Below, piece by piece: positions 33,899-42,433 of a stretch of DNA of 48,396 nt. Each line of letters begins with the position of its first letter. Within the stretch, counting starts at the first letter, position 1. The notes beneath the pieces are model-generated. The model searched no databases. It had not been told where the DNA came from and was given only the letters and a program-made list of their open reading frames with translations. This DNA is from an uncultured Pseudomonadota bacterium (GTDB lineage Bacteria; Pseudomonadota; Gammaproteobacteria; Burkholderiales; SG8-39). Made by a program: the position numbers and the translations under genes. The stretch lies in assembly GCA_903921325.1 (NCBI GenBank), contig CAIXPL010000017.1:1-48396 (forward strand), in the 5' to 3' direction.

Positions 33899-34241
33899 TC
33901 ATCCGCGGATTCGCGTATTGCATGTCAACACCGAGCAGGGCCACTCGGGTGCCTTGGTCAAGGACAGCCAGCACGTGTTTACCTATGCGCCGCAGATTCT
34001 TGATCCGGAAGTGCCGGAAAGAGCGATCTCCCTCACCATGCCGCTTCGTGCCGCCTCTTGGAGCCGCGCTCGGCTACTGCCAGCCTTCCAGACTTTTTTG
34101 CCAGAAGGATTTCTGCGCAACCGGATCGTTGAACGTTTAGGAAAGGCGGTCCGGGTCGATGACATGGCATTGCTCGCGTTTAGTGGCGAGAACGCCACGG
34201 CAACGCGAGCAAATCGCAGCGGCGGCATCAAGCCTCAGTAG
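33885..34241 (+). CDS. HipA N-terminal subdomain protein: HipS-like or truncated HipA without kinase
   Basis: A 118-residue protein matching only the HipA N-terminal subdomain: VNTEQGHSGALVKDSQHVFTYAPQIL, then AISLTMPLRAASW, then LPAFQTFLPEGFLRNRIVERLGK and DDMALLAFSGENA. In HipA the Ser/Thr kinase core of about 300 residues follows; here the frame stops after 20 more residues and a gene on the other strand begins. In HipBST systems this subdomain is a separate antitoxin (HipS) encoded between hipB and hipT. No kinase gene follows here, so this is either a HipBS remnant or the stump of a hipA gene cut by deletion. ATG 33867 is an alternative start. Confidence 0.72.
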   Translation: MTTNSHPRIRVLHVNTEQGHSGALVKDSQHVFTYAPQILDPEVPERAISLTMPLRAASWSRARLLPAFQTFLPEGFLRNRIVERLGKAVRVDDMALLAFSGENATATRANRSGGIKPQ

Positions 34242-35283
34242 AGGCAGAATGACTCGGGCTTAGCTGCGCGATCGCCTGCTGGCGCATCCAGCGTCGCACT
34301 CTGACCACACCGATATCATGGTCATACAGGCTCTCGCGCGCACACGCATCGGGCTCCATGCCTTCAGCCACCACCCGATCCTGCTCGAGCACCGCCCAGT
34401 GACGGCCTTCCAGGCGGTTGCGATACAGAAATTGCCAGACATGGCGCTGCCAGCCGCAGACCTTGCGGTTGCGCCAGAAGAAGCAGGCACTGTGGCGCTC
34501 ATCGATCGGCGCAATCATGAAAATGATGCCGAAATTGCCACCCGGCCCCGAGCGCTTGGGGTAGGGAATCTCGAGTCGCGCGAAAAACGCACCGTCATCA
34601 CACCATTCGCTCCAATCGAAGTTCACATCGCGCTGGTCGACTTTTTCGACGATGAAGCCGTGCGCGGTATCGCGTACCTCAAAGCGTGCGCTGTAGTCCC
34701 CTTCGGCCATCGAATGCGACTGGCGGTGCAGGAATGCGCCGTGCATCGGATCGAGATTGTTATCGATCATGTAGCGATAGGGCGTGCGCCATTCGGTGTA
34801 GCAAAGAAACCGCTCGTACTCATCGCTGACCAGTTGCGGCGGCGGATCAAATGCGGCGGGTTCGGCGTGCTCGCCATCCTCATCGCCGTCGCCAAACCAG
34901 GCAAACACCGCGCCCGCAATCTCGCGTGAAGGGTAGGTCTTTACCGCGTAGCGGCCCTCAAGGCTGCAGCCCGGTGACCCAGGCACGCGCAGCACCTGAC
35001 CGGCCGAAGATATCTCCACCCCGTGATAGACGCAGGCAAGGCGATCGCCCGCGACACGTCCGAGGGAGAGCGGTGCGCCGCGATGGGGACAGTGATCTTC
35101 TTGCACGCAGATGCGCCCGCCGCCGTCACGCCAGAGCACCAGCTTCTCACCCAGTCGCCAAACCGATACTGGCGTTGGCCCCACCCGATTGGATGGATAG
35201 ATCGGATACCAGCGATTGCGCAGGCCCTGGCGCAGTCGGGCTTCAATTGCATCCTCAGTGAGCGTGTGCGTTGGCCTGTTCAT
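34228..35283 (-). CDS. Rieske non-heme iron oxygenase, alpha-subunit-like
   Basis: A 351-residue ring-hydroxylating-type oxygenase. The Rieske [2Fe-2S] ligands are C65, H67 (CPHRG) and C84, H87 (CVYHG). The catalytic domain has NNLDPMHGAFLH with mononuclear iron ligands H181 and H186 and bridging D178; the third ligand is probably the Asp in LEQDRVV. The EWRTPYRYMIDNNLDPMHG segment is typical of VanA/phthalate-type demethylases and dioxygenases. It needs an external reductase, not seen nearby. Its 3' end overlaps the HipA-N gene by 14 bases, and its start abuts the outer-membrane gene. Confidence 0.88.
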   Translation of the reverse strand: MNRPTHTLTEDAIEARLRQGLRNRWYPIYPSNRVGPTPVSVWRLGEKLVLWRDGGGRICVQEDHCPHRGAPLSLGRVAGDRLACVYHGVEISSAGQVLRVPGSPGCSLEGRYAVKTYPSREIAGAVFAWFGDGDEDGEHAEPAAFDPPPQLVSDEYERFLCYTEWRTPYRYMIDNNLDPMHGAFLHRQSHSMAEGDYSARFEVRDTAHGFIVEKVDQRDVNFDWSEWCDDGAFFARLEIPYPKRSGPGGNFGIIFMIAPIDERHSACFFWRNRKVCGWQRHVWQFLYRNRLEGRHWAVLEQDRVVAEGMEPDACARESLYDHDIGVVRVRRWMRQQAIAQLSPSHSASTEA

Positions 35284-36065
35284 TAGAAGCGTTGCGCAAT
35301 TTCAAACAACACAAAACTGCTCGGCGTATTGCGATTGGCTGCCACGCCGCCTCGGGCACCCAATTGCAGGTCGTTGTTCACCAGATAGGCCGTGCCGATA
35401 TCCCAGCTTGCGAGAATGCCACCATCGCTTGCATGTGCGATCTGCGGCGCCGAGGCCTCGATAAACGCCCGCCATTGATCGTTCAGATGGCGATTCAAAA
35501 CCGCGCCGAATATCGCGCTGGTGTAGCGATGGCCCTGCGCGTCAGTGTCAGATTTGATGCCAGGCATCAGCCCGAGGGCAAATTCGTGTGGCAAGTCCCA
35601 GGTCAGCACCGATCGCAGCGAGGGACGCAAGGCGACCCCTTCAAAGGCTTTGGCACCCGAGGGGATATCCACATGCGCAATCCAGGACACCGCAGGCAGG
35701 CCGCGCACCGGATCGCGATCCTGAGAGTGCCATTTCACGCCCAGTGCACTGTCGCCCAAACCCGACTGGCCGTGCTCGCTCATATAGCCCGAAGGGGCGA
35801 AGCGCAGTTCGAGGTCCCGAGCGATTCCATACTTGAGTAACCCAGGGGTGGAAAACGAGTTGCCGGTCGAGGCCGTGCGCCGGTCGCGCACCGAGGTGAA
35901 GTCTACTTCGTATTGGGTATGGTCTTGTGGCACGACTTCAGAGGATTCGACGTAATCCGGGCCGTCGGTGTCGATGGCATCCAGTGCGTGAACCGGGTCA
36001 GTTCCCAACAGGCATAGTGCCGTTGCTAGGAGACCTGTGGCGTAGATCTGCGGCCGTGTGGGCAC
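35283..36065 (-). CDS. Outer-membrane transporter-like protein, phenol-degradation MetA family
   Basis: A 260-residue beta-barrel candidate. An N-terminal signal region (IYATGLLATALCLLGTDPVHA) precedes alternating strands and ends with aromatic Phe (ALFEIAQRF-like VLFEIAQRF), as in outer-membrane proteins. The pattern GLLKYGIARDLELRFAPSGY, GLGDSALGVKWHSQD, LPAVSWIAHVDIPSG and AYLVNNDLQLGARGGVAANRNTPSSFVLFEI is that of the MetA-pathway-of-phenol-degradation family, found near aromatic catabolism genes. Its stop overlaps the start of the Rieske gene, so the two are co-transcribed and may work in uptake and hydroxylation of one compound. Confidence 0.78.
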   Translation of the reverse strand: MPTRPQIYATGLLATALCLLGTDPVHALDAIDTDGPDYVESSEVVPQDHTQYEVDFTSVRDRRTASTGNSFSTPGLLKYGIARDLELRFAPSGYMSEHGQSGLGDSALGVKWHSQDRDPVRGLPAVSWIAHVDIPSGAKAFEGVALRPSLRSVLTWDLPHEFALGLMPGIKSDTDAQGHRYTSAIFGAVLNRHLNDQWRAFIEASAPQIAHASDGGILASWDIGTAYLVNNDLQLGARGGVAANRNTPSSFVLFEIAQRF

Positions 36066-36093
36066 GTGCTATGACTCGTTGATAGTGGAGTTC

Positions 36094-36117
36094 GATGTCC
36101 AGTACGCACTGGACATC
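36094..36117. repeat. Perfect 10-bp inverted repeat between divergent genes
   Basis: GATGTCCAGT (36094-36103) and ACTGGACATC (36108-36117) are exact reverse complements around ACGC. The element ends three bases before the -35 of the apt promoter and 29 bases from the start of the outer-membrane gene on the other strand, so it could be an operator for either or both, or an RNA hairpin. Confidence 0.6.
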
Positions 36118-36119
36118 TC

Positions 36120-36148
36120 TTGTCGCGTGCGCCTGTCGCCATTATGAT
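36120..36148 (+). promoter_or_regulatory. Sigma-70-type promoter of apt
   Basis: TTGTCG (36120-36125), a 17-base spacer and TATGAT (36143-36148). The predicted transcription start coincides with the apt ATG (36155), implying a leaderless mRNA; no ribosome-binding site is seen before the ATG. Confidence 0.6.
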
Positions 36149-36154
36149 CGCCCC

Positions 36155-36676
36155 ATGCCCGATCTATTGAAATTGTTGCCTGTCGTTCCCGATTTTCCCA
36201 AGCTCGGCGTGTCGTTCCGCGACATCTCGCCGCTGCTTGCTGATCCTCAGGCGTTTGCCCAGGCCATCGCCGGTCTGCGCACCTTGAGCGCAGCGTGGCC
36301 TTTCGATTACCTGTTGGGAATCGAAGCCCGTGGTCTGGTGTTTGCGGCGGCCTTGGCGCAAGCCTGTGGCGTGGGACTCGTGCTTGCGCGCAAGCCGAAC
36401 AAATTGCCTACCGCTACGTTCAGTGAATCGTACGGGTTGGAATATGGCACTGACATGTTGCAGATCCAGCAAAGTCTCCTACCCAGGGGCGCGAGGGTCT
36501 TGCTGGTCGATGACATTCTTGCAACGGGGGGCTCGATTGGTGCCGCCGCAGGTCTCGTGCAGCAGGCCGGTGCCGTGGTGAGTGGCGCCTTGGTGCTGCT
36601 GGAAATTGCCGAGTTGAATGGCCGGGCCGCACTCGCTGGCCGCTCGGTTGCGGTGCAGTCGCTATTGCAGGTGTGA
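36155..36676 (+). CDS. apt: Adenine phosphoribosyltransferase
   Basis: A 173-residue purine-salvage enzyme that makes AMP from adenine and PRPP. LLKLLPVVPDFPKLGVSFRDISPLLADPQAF is the Apt N-terminal flexible/hood region, and YLLGIEARGLVFAAALA and GLVLARKPNKLPTAT are family hallmarks. YGLEYGTDMLQIQQSLLPRGARVLLVDDILATGGSIGAA contains the PRPP-binding motif VLLVDDILATGGS. Start ATG 36155 fits the family length; the frame is open for 60 more bases upstream but enters the promoter. The remnant of a toxin gene on the other strand overlaps its last few codons. Confidence 0.95.
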   Translation: MPDLLKLLPVVPDFPKLGVSFRDISPLLADPQAFAQAIAGLRTLSAAWPFDYLLGIEARGLVFAAALAQACGVGLVLARKPNKLPTATFSESYGLEYGTDMLQIQQSLLPRGARVLLVDDILATGGSIGAAAGLVQQAGAVVSGALVLLEIAELNGRAALAGRSVAVQSLLQV

Positions 36677-36799
36677 TGGTCTGTTGCGTGTCACTTCTAA
36701 CGTGCCTCGAGGGCACTGTTCACACATCCAAGTCCGTACTGCCGCGTCCGGTGCAGGCTTCATCGCTTCCGAAACGACGTTGGTATCGAGGACGATCAC
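36662..36799 (-). pseudogene. FitB/VapC-type PIN toxin, truncated to about 28 residues
   Basis: GTG at 36799 overlaps the FitA stop as GTGA. The first 28 codons read as a PIN-domain start, (V/M)IVLDTNVVSEAMKPAPDAAVRTWM-like, with the first catalytic Asp in LDTN. After about 36716 the frame runs on for 17 unrelated codons to a TAG inside the 3' end of apt. A full toxin has about 140 residues and three further acidic residues, all absent. The RNase toxin is therefore dead, and its downstream part has been replaced by the apt end. Confidence 0.8.
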
Positions 36800-37050
36800 T
36801 CAAACCTCAGTGGTTCGGCTGGCGTCTTGTCTCGAACTTGCCTGAGAACTTCGACATCCTCGTTGGTCAGGCCGATCTTGCGACCCAATGCCGTCAGGGC
36901 TTCACCCAGACGAACTCGCGTCTCAGGCTTGACTGCTAACGCCAGAATCTCGCGGACTTCGGCCTCGGTGCTGTGTCCGTGTTGCGCGGCTCGCACCCGC
37001 AGCGCGCGATGCACGTCGTCGGGCAGGTTCCGTACCGTCAACATGGCCAT
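36796..37050 (-). CDS. FitA/VapB-type ribbon-helix-helix antitoxin
   Basis: An 84-residue antitoxin. The RHH DNA-binding N-terminus MLTVRNLPDDVHRALRVRAAQHGHSTEAEVREILALAV is characteristic of FitA/StbC (MxxLTVRNLPDxVHRALRxRAAxHGRSxEAEVRxIL). The C-terminal toxin-binding tail follows (LGEALTALGRKIGLTNEDVEVLRQVRDKTPAEPLRFE). ATG 37050 is chosen by homology; ATG 37044 is an alternative. It is intact although its toxin partner is reduced to a stub, so it may persist as a solitary regulator or as an anti-addiction gene. A symmetric site lies 18 bases upstream. Confidence 0.88.
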   Translation of the reverse strand: MAMLTVRNLPDDVHRALRVRAAQHGHSTEAEVREILALAVKPETRVRLGEALTALGRKIGLTNEDVEVLRQVRDKTPAEPLRFE

Positions 37051-37067
37051 GAAATCACCGTATAAAA

Positions 37068-37082
37068 ATGCAGTCATTGCAT
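37068..37082. promoter_or_regulatory. Palindrome ATGCA-N5-TGCAT, probable FitA-type operator
   Basis: Perfect 5-bp inverted repeat ATGCAGTCATTGCAT, 18 bases upstream of the fitA-like start, beside a TATAC-like sequence on the minus strand. RHH antitoxins normally bind such repeats in their own promoter. Confidence 0.5.
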
Positions 37083-37240
37083 GCATATGAGTGCCGAGAC
37101 TACGATATCGCAAGTGGTCTCGCTGTGCTGGGAAAAGAGGGCTCTCAATGCGCGTACTCTGCTTGAGATAGCGGCGATGAAAGCGTTCACTAATGCCTTG
37201 ATATCCCATCCTCGCCCACTCTGACGCGCCGCAAAAACGC

Positions 37241-37246
37241 TATAAT
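37241..37246 (+). promoter_or_regulatory. Consensus -10 box (TATAAT) of metH
   Basis: A perfect TATAAT lies about 130 bases before the metH start, predicting transcription from about 37253 and a leader of roughly 123 nucleotides. No good -35 hexamer is found at 16-18 bases; CTGACG at 37221-37226 is too close (14 bases). Confidence 0.5.
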
Positions 37247-37250
37247 GTGG

Positions 37251-37375
37251 AGTGGGTTCCGCCCAATTTGTACGGATGCCCACGCTAACTGCCCACTGTT
37301 TTCGACTGGTTTAAGTGGGCAAATCCCCGTCCGCGGGGCCGAAAGGCCCTGAGCCATCAAGGTGCACCTGAGTCC
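37251..37375 (+). promoter_or_regulatory. Structured metH mRNA leader, possible riboswitch or attenuator of unassigned class
   Basis: The leader contains several exact pairings: GCCCACT (37291-37297) with AGTGGGC (37314-37320), CCCCG-TCCG-CGGGG (37325-37338), and GGGCC-GAAA-GGCCC (37336-37349), which competes for the same GGG. AGGTGCACCT (37360-37369) is a self-complementary 10-mer just before the ATG. The AGTGGG at 37251-37256 could instead pair with the same CCCACT, so two mutually exclusive folds exist. I could not match it to SAH, SAM-I, SAM-II or cobalamin riboswitch consensus elements. Confidence 0.45.
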
Positions 37376-40300
37376 ATGCAACCCGACCAGACTGAATTGC
37401 TGACTCGGCTTCTGCGTGAGCGCATCCTGGTGCTCGATGGCGCCATGGGGACGATGCTGCAACAGCACCGGCTCGATGAGTCGCAATATCGCGGGCCTTG
37501 CTTTGCCGATCATTCGCACGACCAGCGTGGCAACAATGACCTGCTGGTGATGAGTCAGCCAGAACTGGTGAGGCAAATCCATCGCGCCTATCTGGACGCG
37601 GGCGCCGACATCATCGCCACCAACACCTTTAACGCGACGGCACCGTCAATGGCCGATTACGGCATGCAGTCGCAGGTGGCCGAGATCAACCTGACCGCAG
37701 CCCGGCTCGCACGCGATGCCGCTGATGAGTTCAACCGGCGCACGCCCGACAAGCCACGTTTTGTCGCTGGTGCCATCGGGCCGACCAACAAGACCGCTTC
37801 GATCTCACCCGATGTCAACGATCCGGGATTTCGCAATATTGATTTCGACACACTGGTGGCCGGCTATGGCGAGGCGGTCGAGGCGTTGATTGTCGGTGGT
37901 GTCGATATCCTGTTGATCGAAACGATTTTCGATACCTTGAATGCCAAGGCGGCGATCTTTGCGATCGAGTCGGTGTTTGATCGTCTCGGGCAGCGGCTGC
38001 CGGTCATCCTGTCGGGCACCATTACCGATCAATCCGGGCGCACCCTCACCGGGCAGACACCGGCGGCGTTCTGGAATTCCATTCGTCATGCGCGACCGCT
38101 TGCCGTAGGTTTCAACTGTGCATTTGGGGCGCAACTGATGCGTCCGTTCATCGCGGAACTCGCGCGCATCGCCGATACTTTCATCTGCGCCTACCCCAAT
38201 GCGGGGCTGCCTAACCCCCTGGCTGAGACCGGCTATGACGAGCGTCCGGCCGACACCGCGGACTACCTGCGTGACTATGCCGCGTCCGGGTTTGTGAATA
38301 TCGTCGGCGGCTGCTGTGGCACCACGCCTGAGCACATCCGTGCGGTGGCTCGCGTGGTGGCTGATTTTGCGCCGCGTGTTGTGCCCGTACTGCCGGCGCG
38401 CCTGCGCTTGTCAGGACTTGAGGCGCTCGACATTGGACCCGATTCGCTCTTTGTGAACATTGGCGAGCGCACCAACGTCACCGGCTCAAAGGCGTTTGCC
38501 CGTCTGATCCTTGCCGGTGACTACGCGGCGGCACTCTCCGTTGCGCGTCAGCAGGTTGAGAACGGGGCGCAGGTGATCGATGTGAATATGGACGAGGCGA
38601 TGCTCGACTCGGAACTCGCCATGACCACGTTTCTCAAACTGGTCGCGGCCGAACCCGACATCTCGCGCGTGCCGGTGATGATCGACAGCTCGCGCTGGCG
38701 GGTGATCGAAGCGGGCCTCAAGTGCGTGCAAGGCAAATCGGTTGTCAATTCAATTTCGCTCAAGGAAGGCGAAGGCCCTTTCCTTTATCAAGCGGGCCTT
38801 GCGCGGCGCTATGGCGCCGCCGTGGTGGTGATGGGGTTTGATGAGCGCGGGCAGGCCGATACCTATGAGCGGCGTATCGAGATTGCCGAGCGTGCGTGGC
38901 GGCTGTTAACTGAACGGGTCGGGTTCGCCGGCGAGGACATCATCTTCGATCCGAACATCTTCGCGGTCGCCACCGGTCTGCCCGAGCATGACAATTACGC
39001 GCTCGATTTCATTCGCGCGAGCACCTGGATTCGCGAGCACCTCCCCGCCGCCCAGATCTCAGGTGGTGTATCCAATCTGTCGTTTTCGTTTCGCGGCAAC
39101 GATGTCGTGCGCGAAGCCATGCATTCGGCTTTTCTGTATCACGCGATCAAGGCTGGCATGAGTATGGGCATTGTCAATGCCGGGCAACTGGCGGTCTACC
39201 AGAGCCTGCCTGCTGACATGCTTGAACGGGTCGAAGATGTGCTGTTTAACCGCCGGCCCGATGCCACTGAGCGGTTGGTAAGTTTTGCGGAAACGGTGCG
39301 CCACAGCGGACCCGATCGGGTGGTGGCCGATCCGCAGTGGCGAGCGCTGCCGGTGGCGGCGCGTCTTGCCCATGCGCTGGTGCAAGGCATTGCCGATCAT
39401 GTGGTCGCTGACACCGAAGAGGCGCGCCTGGCCTACGCTCACCCGATCGAAGTGATCGAGGGGCCACTGATGGAAGGCATGTCCATCGTTGGCGACCTGT
39501 TCGGCGAGGGCAAGATGTTTCTGCCCCAGGTGGTGAAATCGGCCCGCGTGATGAAGCAGGCGGTGGCCCATCTGATTCCGTTCATCGAAGCGGAAAAGGC
39601 GCGCGCCGGTGATACGCGACCCAAGGGCAAGCTGGTGCTTGCAACGGTGAAGGGCGATGTGCACGACATCGGCAAGAACATTGTGGCGGTGGTGCTTCAG
39701 TGCAATAACTACGAGGTGATCAACCTCGGTGTCATGGTGCCCGCGCGTACCATCGTGCAGACCGCCATTGATGAGAAAGCTGAGCTGATCGGACTCTCGG
39801 GCTTAATCACTCCTTCGTTAGAAGAAATGGCCCAGGTGGCATCCGAGATGGAACGCGCTGGCCTGCGCATTCCGCTTCTCATCGGTGGCGCGACGACTTC
39901 GCGCGTGCATACGGCAGTAAAAATCGCACCCCATTACAGCGGGTTGACCGTCTATGTGCCCGATGCCTCGCGCGCTGTCGGTGTTTGTTCGGCCCTGCTC
40001 TCGACGGAGCAACGCACCGACTGGGAAGCGCAGCTACGCGCTGACTATGAGCGTATTCGGCGTCAACAGGCCGCGCGTAAAGGTCCGAAGCAGGTAAGCC
40101 TTGAGCGTGCGCGCGCCAACCGGGCACCTGTGGATTTCGTGACTTGGCCGCCGGTGAAGCCACAACGCCTGGGCCGGGTCGCGTGGCAAGACTATCCGTT
40201 GGCAGAGCTGGAACGCTATATCGACTGGACGCCGTTTTTCCAGGTCTGGGACTTGGCAGGTGCGTATCCGGCGATTCTGGATGACTCGGTGGTTGGCGCA

Positions 40301-41059
40301 CAGGCGCGCTCAGTGCACGCCGATGCAAAGGCCATGCTCGCGCAGATCATCGCCAATCGATGGCTAACCGCGCGGGCTGCGATCGTGCTTGCACCAGCGA
40401 ACTCGGTGGGTGATGACATCGAGATCTATACCGATGAGTCGCGCGCTCATGTCGTGGGAGTCTGGCGCAATCTGCGCCAGCAAACAGAGAAGGCCTCTGA
40501 TCGCCACAATCTGTGTCTGGCCGACTACGTGGCTCCCAAGGAATCGGGCATCGCTGACTATATTGGTTTGTTTGCACTCACCACCGGCATTGGTTCACTC
40601 ACGCAGGAAGCGCGGTTTGAAGCGGCGCATGACGATTACAGCGCAATCCTGTTCAAGGCACTGGCCGATCGCCTGGCTGAAGCCCTGGCCGAGCGCCTGC
40701 ATGAACGGGTTCGTCATGAATTGTGGGGTTATGCCGCACAAGAATCGTTGACACCCTCTGAATTGATTGCTGAGCGCTACCAGGGCATACGCCCCGCACC
40801 GGGCTACCCGGCGTGTCCGGATCACAGCGCCAAGGACATGCTCTTTCGTGTCACCGATGCGTACGCGCTTGGCATGGATCTCACCGAAACACTTGCCATG
40901 ACACCTGCGGCGAGTGTGTCCGGCTTCTATCTGGCGCATCCCGATAGCCATTATTTTTCGGTCGGACCAATTGGTGAGGATCAGATCGAGGACTACGCGC
41001 GGCGCTCGGGAAGTGAACCCGCGAGCGCTGAGCGCAGGCTTGCACCCGTGCCGGGCTGA
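37376..41059 (+). CDS. metH: Cobalamin-dependent methionine synthase, full length
   Basis: Transfers methyl from 5-methyltetrahydrofolate to homocysteine via methylcobalamin. All four modules are present in 1227 residues. The homocysteine barrel (about 1-330) has zinc ligands C248 (GFNCAFGA) and C313-C314 ([10 protein letters not shown]). The pterin-binding domain (about 350-620) includes [26 protein letters not shown] and IDSSRW. The cap and B12-binding domains carry the cobalt-ligand motif DVHDIGKNI with H763. The reactivation domain has [16 protein letters not shown] for AdoMet binding. There is no strong ribosome site in front of ATG 37376; the 10-base palindrome there may affect initiation. 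Confidence 0.97.
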   Translation: MQPDQTELLTRLLRERILVLDGAMGTMLQQHRLDESQYRGPCFADHSHDQRGNNDLLVMSQPELVRQIHRAYLDAGADIIATNTFNATAPSMADYGMQSQVAEINLTAARLARDAADEFNRRTPDKPRFVAGAIGPTNKTASISPDVNDPGFRNIDFDTLVAGYGEAVEALIVGGVDILLIETIFDTLNAKAAIFAIESVFDRLGQRLPVILSGTITDQSGRTLTGQTPAAFWNSIRHARPLAVGFNCAFGAQLMRPFIAELARIADTFICAYPNAGLPNPLAETGYDERPADTADYLRDYAASGFVNIVGGCCGTTPEHIRAVARVVADFAPRVVPVLPARLRLSGLEALDIGPDSLFVNIGERTNVTGSKAFARLILAGDYAAALSVARQQVENGAQVIDVNMDEAMLDSELAMTTFLKLVAAEPDISRVPVMIDSSRWRVIEAGLKCVQGKSVVNSISLKEGEGPFLYQAGLARRYGAAVVVMGFDERGQADTYERRIEIAERAWRLLTERVGFAGEDIIFDPNIFAVATGLPEHDNYALDFIRASTWIREHLPAAQISGGVSNLSFSFRGNDVVREAMHSAFLYHAIKAGMSMGIVNAGQLAVYQSLPADMLERVEDVLFNRRPDATERLVSFAETVRHSGPDRVVADPQWRALPVAARLAHALVQGIADHVVADTEEARLAYAHPIEVIEGPLMEGMSIVGDLFGEGKMFLPQVVKSARVMKQAVAHLIPFIEAEKARAGDTRPKGKLVLATVKGDVHDIGKNIVAVVLQCNNYEVINLGVMVPARTIVQTAIDEKAELIGLSGLITPSLEEMAQVASEMERAGLRIPLLIGGATTSRVHTAVKIAPHYSGLTVYVPDASRAVGVCSALLSTEQRTDWEAQLRADYERIRRQQAARKGPKQVSLERARANRAPVDFVTWPPVKPQRLGRVAWQDYPLAELERYIDWTPFFQVWDLAGAYPAILDDSVVGAQARSVHADAKAMLAQIIANRWLTARAAIVLAPANSVGDDIEIYTDESRAHVVGVWRNLRQQTEKASDRHNLCLADYVAPKESGIADYIGLFALTTGIGSLTQEARFEAAHDDYSAILFKALADRLAEALAERLHERVRHELWGYAAQESLTPSELIAERYQGIRPAPGYPACPDHSAKDMLFRVTDAYALGMDLTETLAMTPAASVSGFYLAHPDSHYFSVGPIGEDQIEDYARRSGSEPASAERRLAPVPG

Positions 41060-41212
41060 GCCTCGCCGAACGATTCGCTCTGTTGCCGGTTTGTCTGACC
41101 GATCGTGTTACATCTTCCGGTGGCGTTCCAATGGGTCTAGCGAACTCACCACCAGTGGTATCGCCTATTGGCGTTAGAATCGACGTTCACTCCCAGCTGG
41201 CAGACTGTTGAC

Positions 41213-42310
41213 ATGACTTTTCCAATTGCGCCAATTGCGGCCAGTCTGGTGTCGCTCGTGTTGCTGGCAGGATGCGGGCACTCAAGCGACAGCTCAAGTT
41301 CGACCTCGTCAACGCCAGCAAGAGTCTATGGCATCACCATCAGTGCCGATGGAGCGACCGTTTATGCGGCCAACTCGGGCACGAGCGTCATTGAGGCGGT
41401 GACGGTTTATCCCCCGGCGGGTGGCGCGAGAACAATCGCGGGGGCGACTGGGCAGCCCGGCAGCACCAATGGCAACGGCACGTCGGCGCTGTTCAACCAG
41501 CCAAACGGCATCGCCTTCAGCAACGGCAACCTTTTTATTGCGGACACGCTCAACACAACCATCCGCAAGCTCACCGCGAGCAGTCCGTATACCGCGAGTC
41601 TGTATGCCGGGGTGCAGGCCACCACCGGTGCCTCGAATGTCTCACCCGGCACGTTCTATCAGCCCGCTGGTATCGCGACCTACACCAGCGGGAGCAATTC
41701 CACCGTCTACATCGCTGACACCTACAACAACCTGATTCGATCGATCAGCGCGACCGGTGTCATCACGACCGTTGCAGGCAGTGGTTCGGTTGGATCGGCG
41801 AATGGCATTGGCACCGCGGCGAGCTTCAGATTTCCCTGGGGGATTGCGGTCGATCCGACCGGGACCAACCTCTATATCGCCGACCATGACAATCACTTGA
41901 TCCGCCAGATCGTGCTTGCAACCGGACAAGTCAACACGCTCGCCGGTACCGGTACTGCGGGCTATGCAAACCTGACCGGTACCAGTGCGAGCTTCAAATT
42001 CCCGACCAATGTGGCCACCGATGGCACCAGCGTCTATGTGTCCGACGCAGGTAACAACGCCATCCGGCAAATTGTGATTGCGACCGGGGTGACAAGCACC
42101 CTGGCTGGAAGCCTTAGCGGAACCGCCGGCACCGCGGATGGCACCGGAACGGCAGCAACGCTCAATGTGCCTGCCGGGCTCGCCTACGACCCGGCGAACC
42201 TTCGACTGTATGTGACCGACAACGACGGCCTCAGCCTGCGCTATGTCAATTTAAATTCAGGCACCAGCACCGTCGGTGCGGTGAGCACCTTCACCGGGGT
42301 GACGTTCTAG
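41213..42310 (+). CDS. NHL-repeat beta-propeller lipoprotein
   Basis: A 365-residue exported lipoprotein. The signal peptide ends in the lipobox LLAGC, followed by a Ser/Thr-rich linker (GHSSDSSSSTSS). The rest consists of about five NHL-type repeats, each with the pattern GTxxxFxxPxGIAxD...xYIADxxNxxIRxI and a turn such as AGTGTAGYANLTGT, expected to form a beta-propeller. NHL proteins bind proteins or sugars at the cell surface; no enzymatic residues are evident. ATG 41213 is chosen because it places the lipobox about 20 residues in. It stands alone between metH and a convergent gene. Confidence 0.85.
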   Translation: MTFPIAPIAASLVSLVLLAGCGHSSDSSSSTSSTPARVYGITISADGATVYAANSGTSVIEAVTVYPPAGGARTIAGATGQPGSTNGNGTSALFNQPNGIAFSNGNLFIADTLNTTIRKLTASSPYTASLYAGVQATTGASNVSPGTFYQPAGIATYTSGSNSTVYIADTYNNLIRSISATGVITTVAGSGSVGSANGIGTAASFRFPWGIAVDPTGTNLYIADHDNHLIRQIVLATGQVNTLAGTGTAGYANLTGTSASFKFPTNVATDGTSVYVSDAGNNAIRQIVIATGVTSTLAGSLSGTAGTADGTGTAATLNVPAGLAYDPANLRLYVTDNDGLSLRYVNLNSGTSTVGAVSTFTGVTF

Positions 42311-42433
42311 TCCCAAATTGAACGTACGTGCCCGGACCGACGAGGCGGGCAGAAAATCCCCACAGTGGCGTGCCGCTCCGACGGGACTACGCCTTCTGGC
42401 GCAATCCCGCGGGTTCGTGATCCGGCGGCGTTC

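Noticed and set aside
33340-37090. Insertion sequence as cause of the truncated TA genes
   Set aside because: No transposase fragment, terminal inverted repeats or target-site duplication was seen at either truncation point.
37253-37375. SAH, SAM-II or cobalamin riboswitch in front of metH
   Set aside because: Short B12-box-like and GCCACTG-like words occur, but the order and required neighbouring elements of these classes are missing; kept only as an unassigned structured leader.
41677-42290. Repeated sequence in the lipoprotein gene as possible DNA repeats or CRISPR
   Set aside because: The periodicity is at protein level (NHL repeats) with no constant DNA repeats or spacers.
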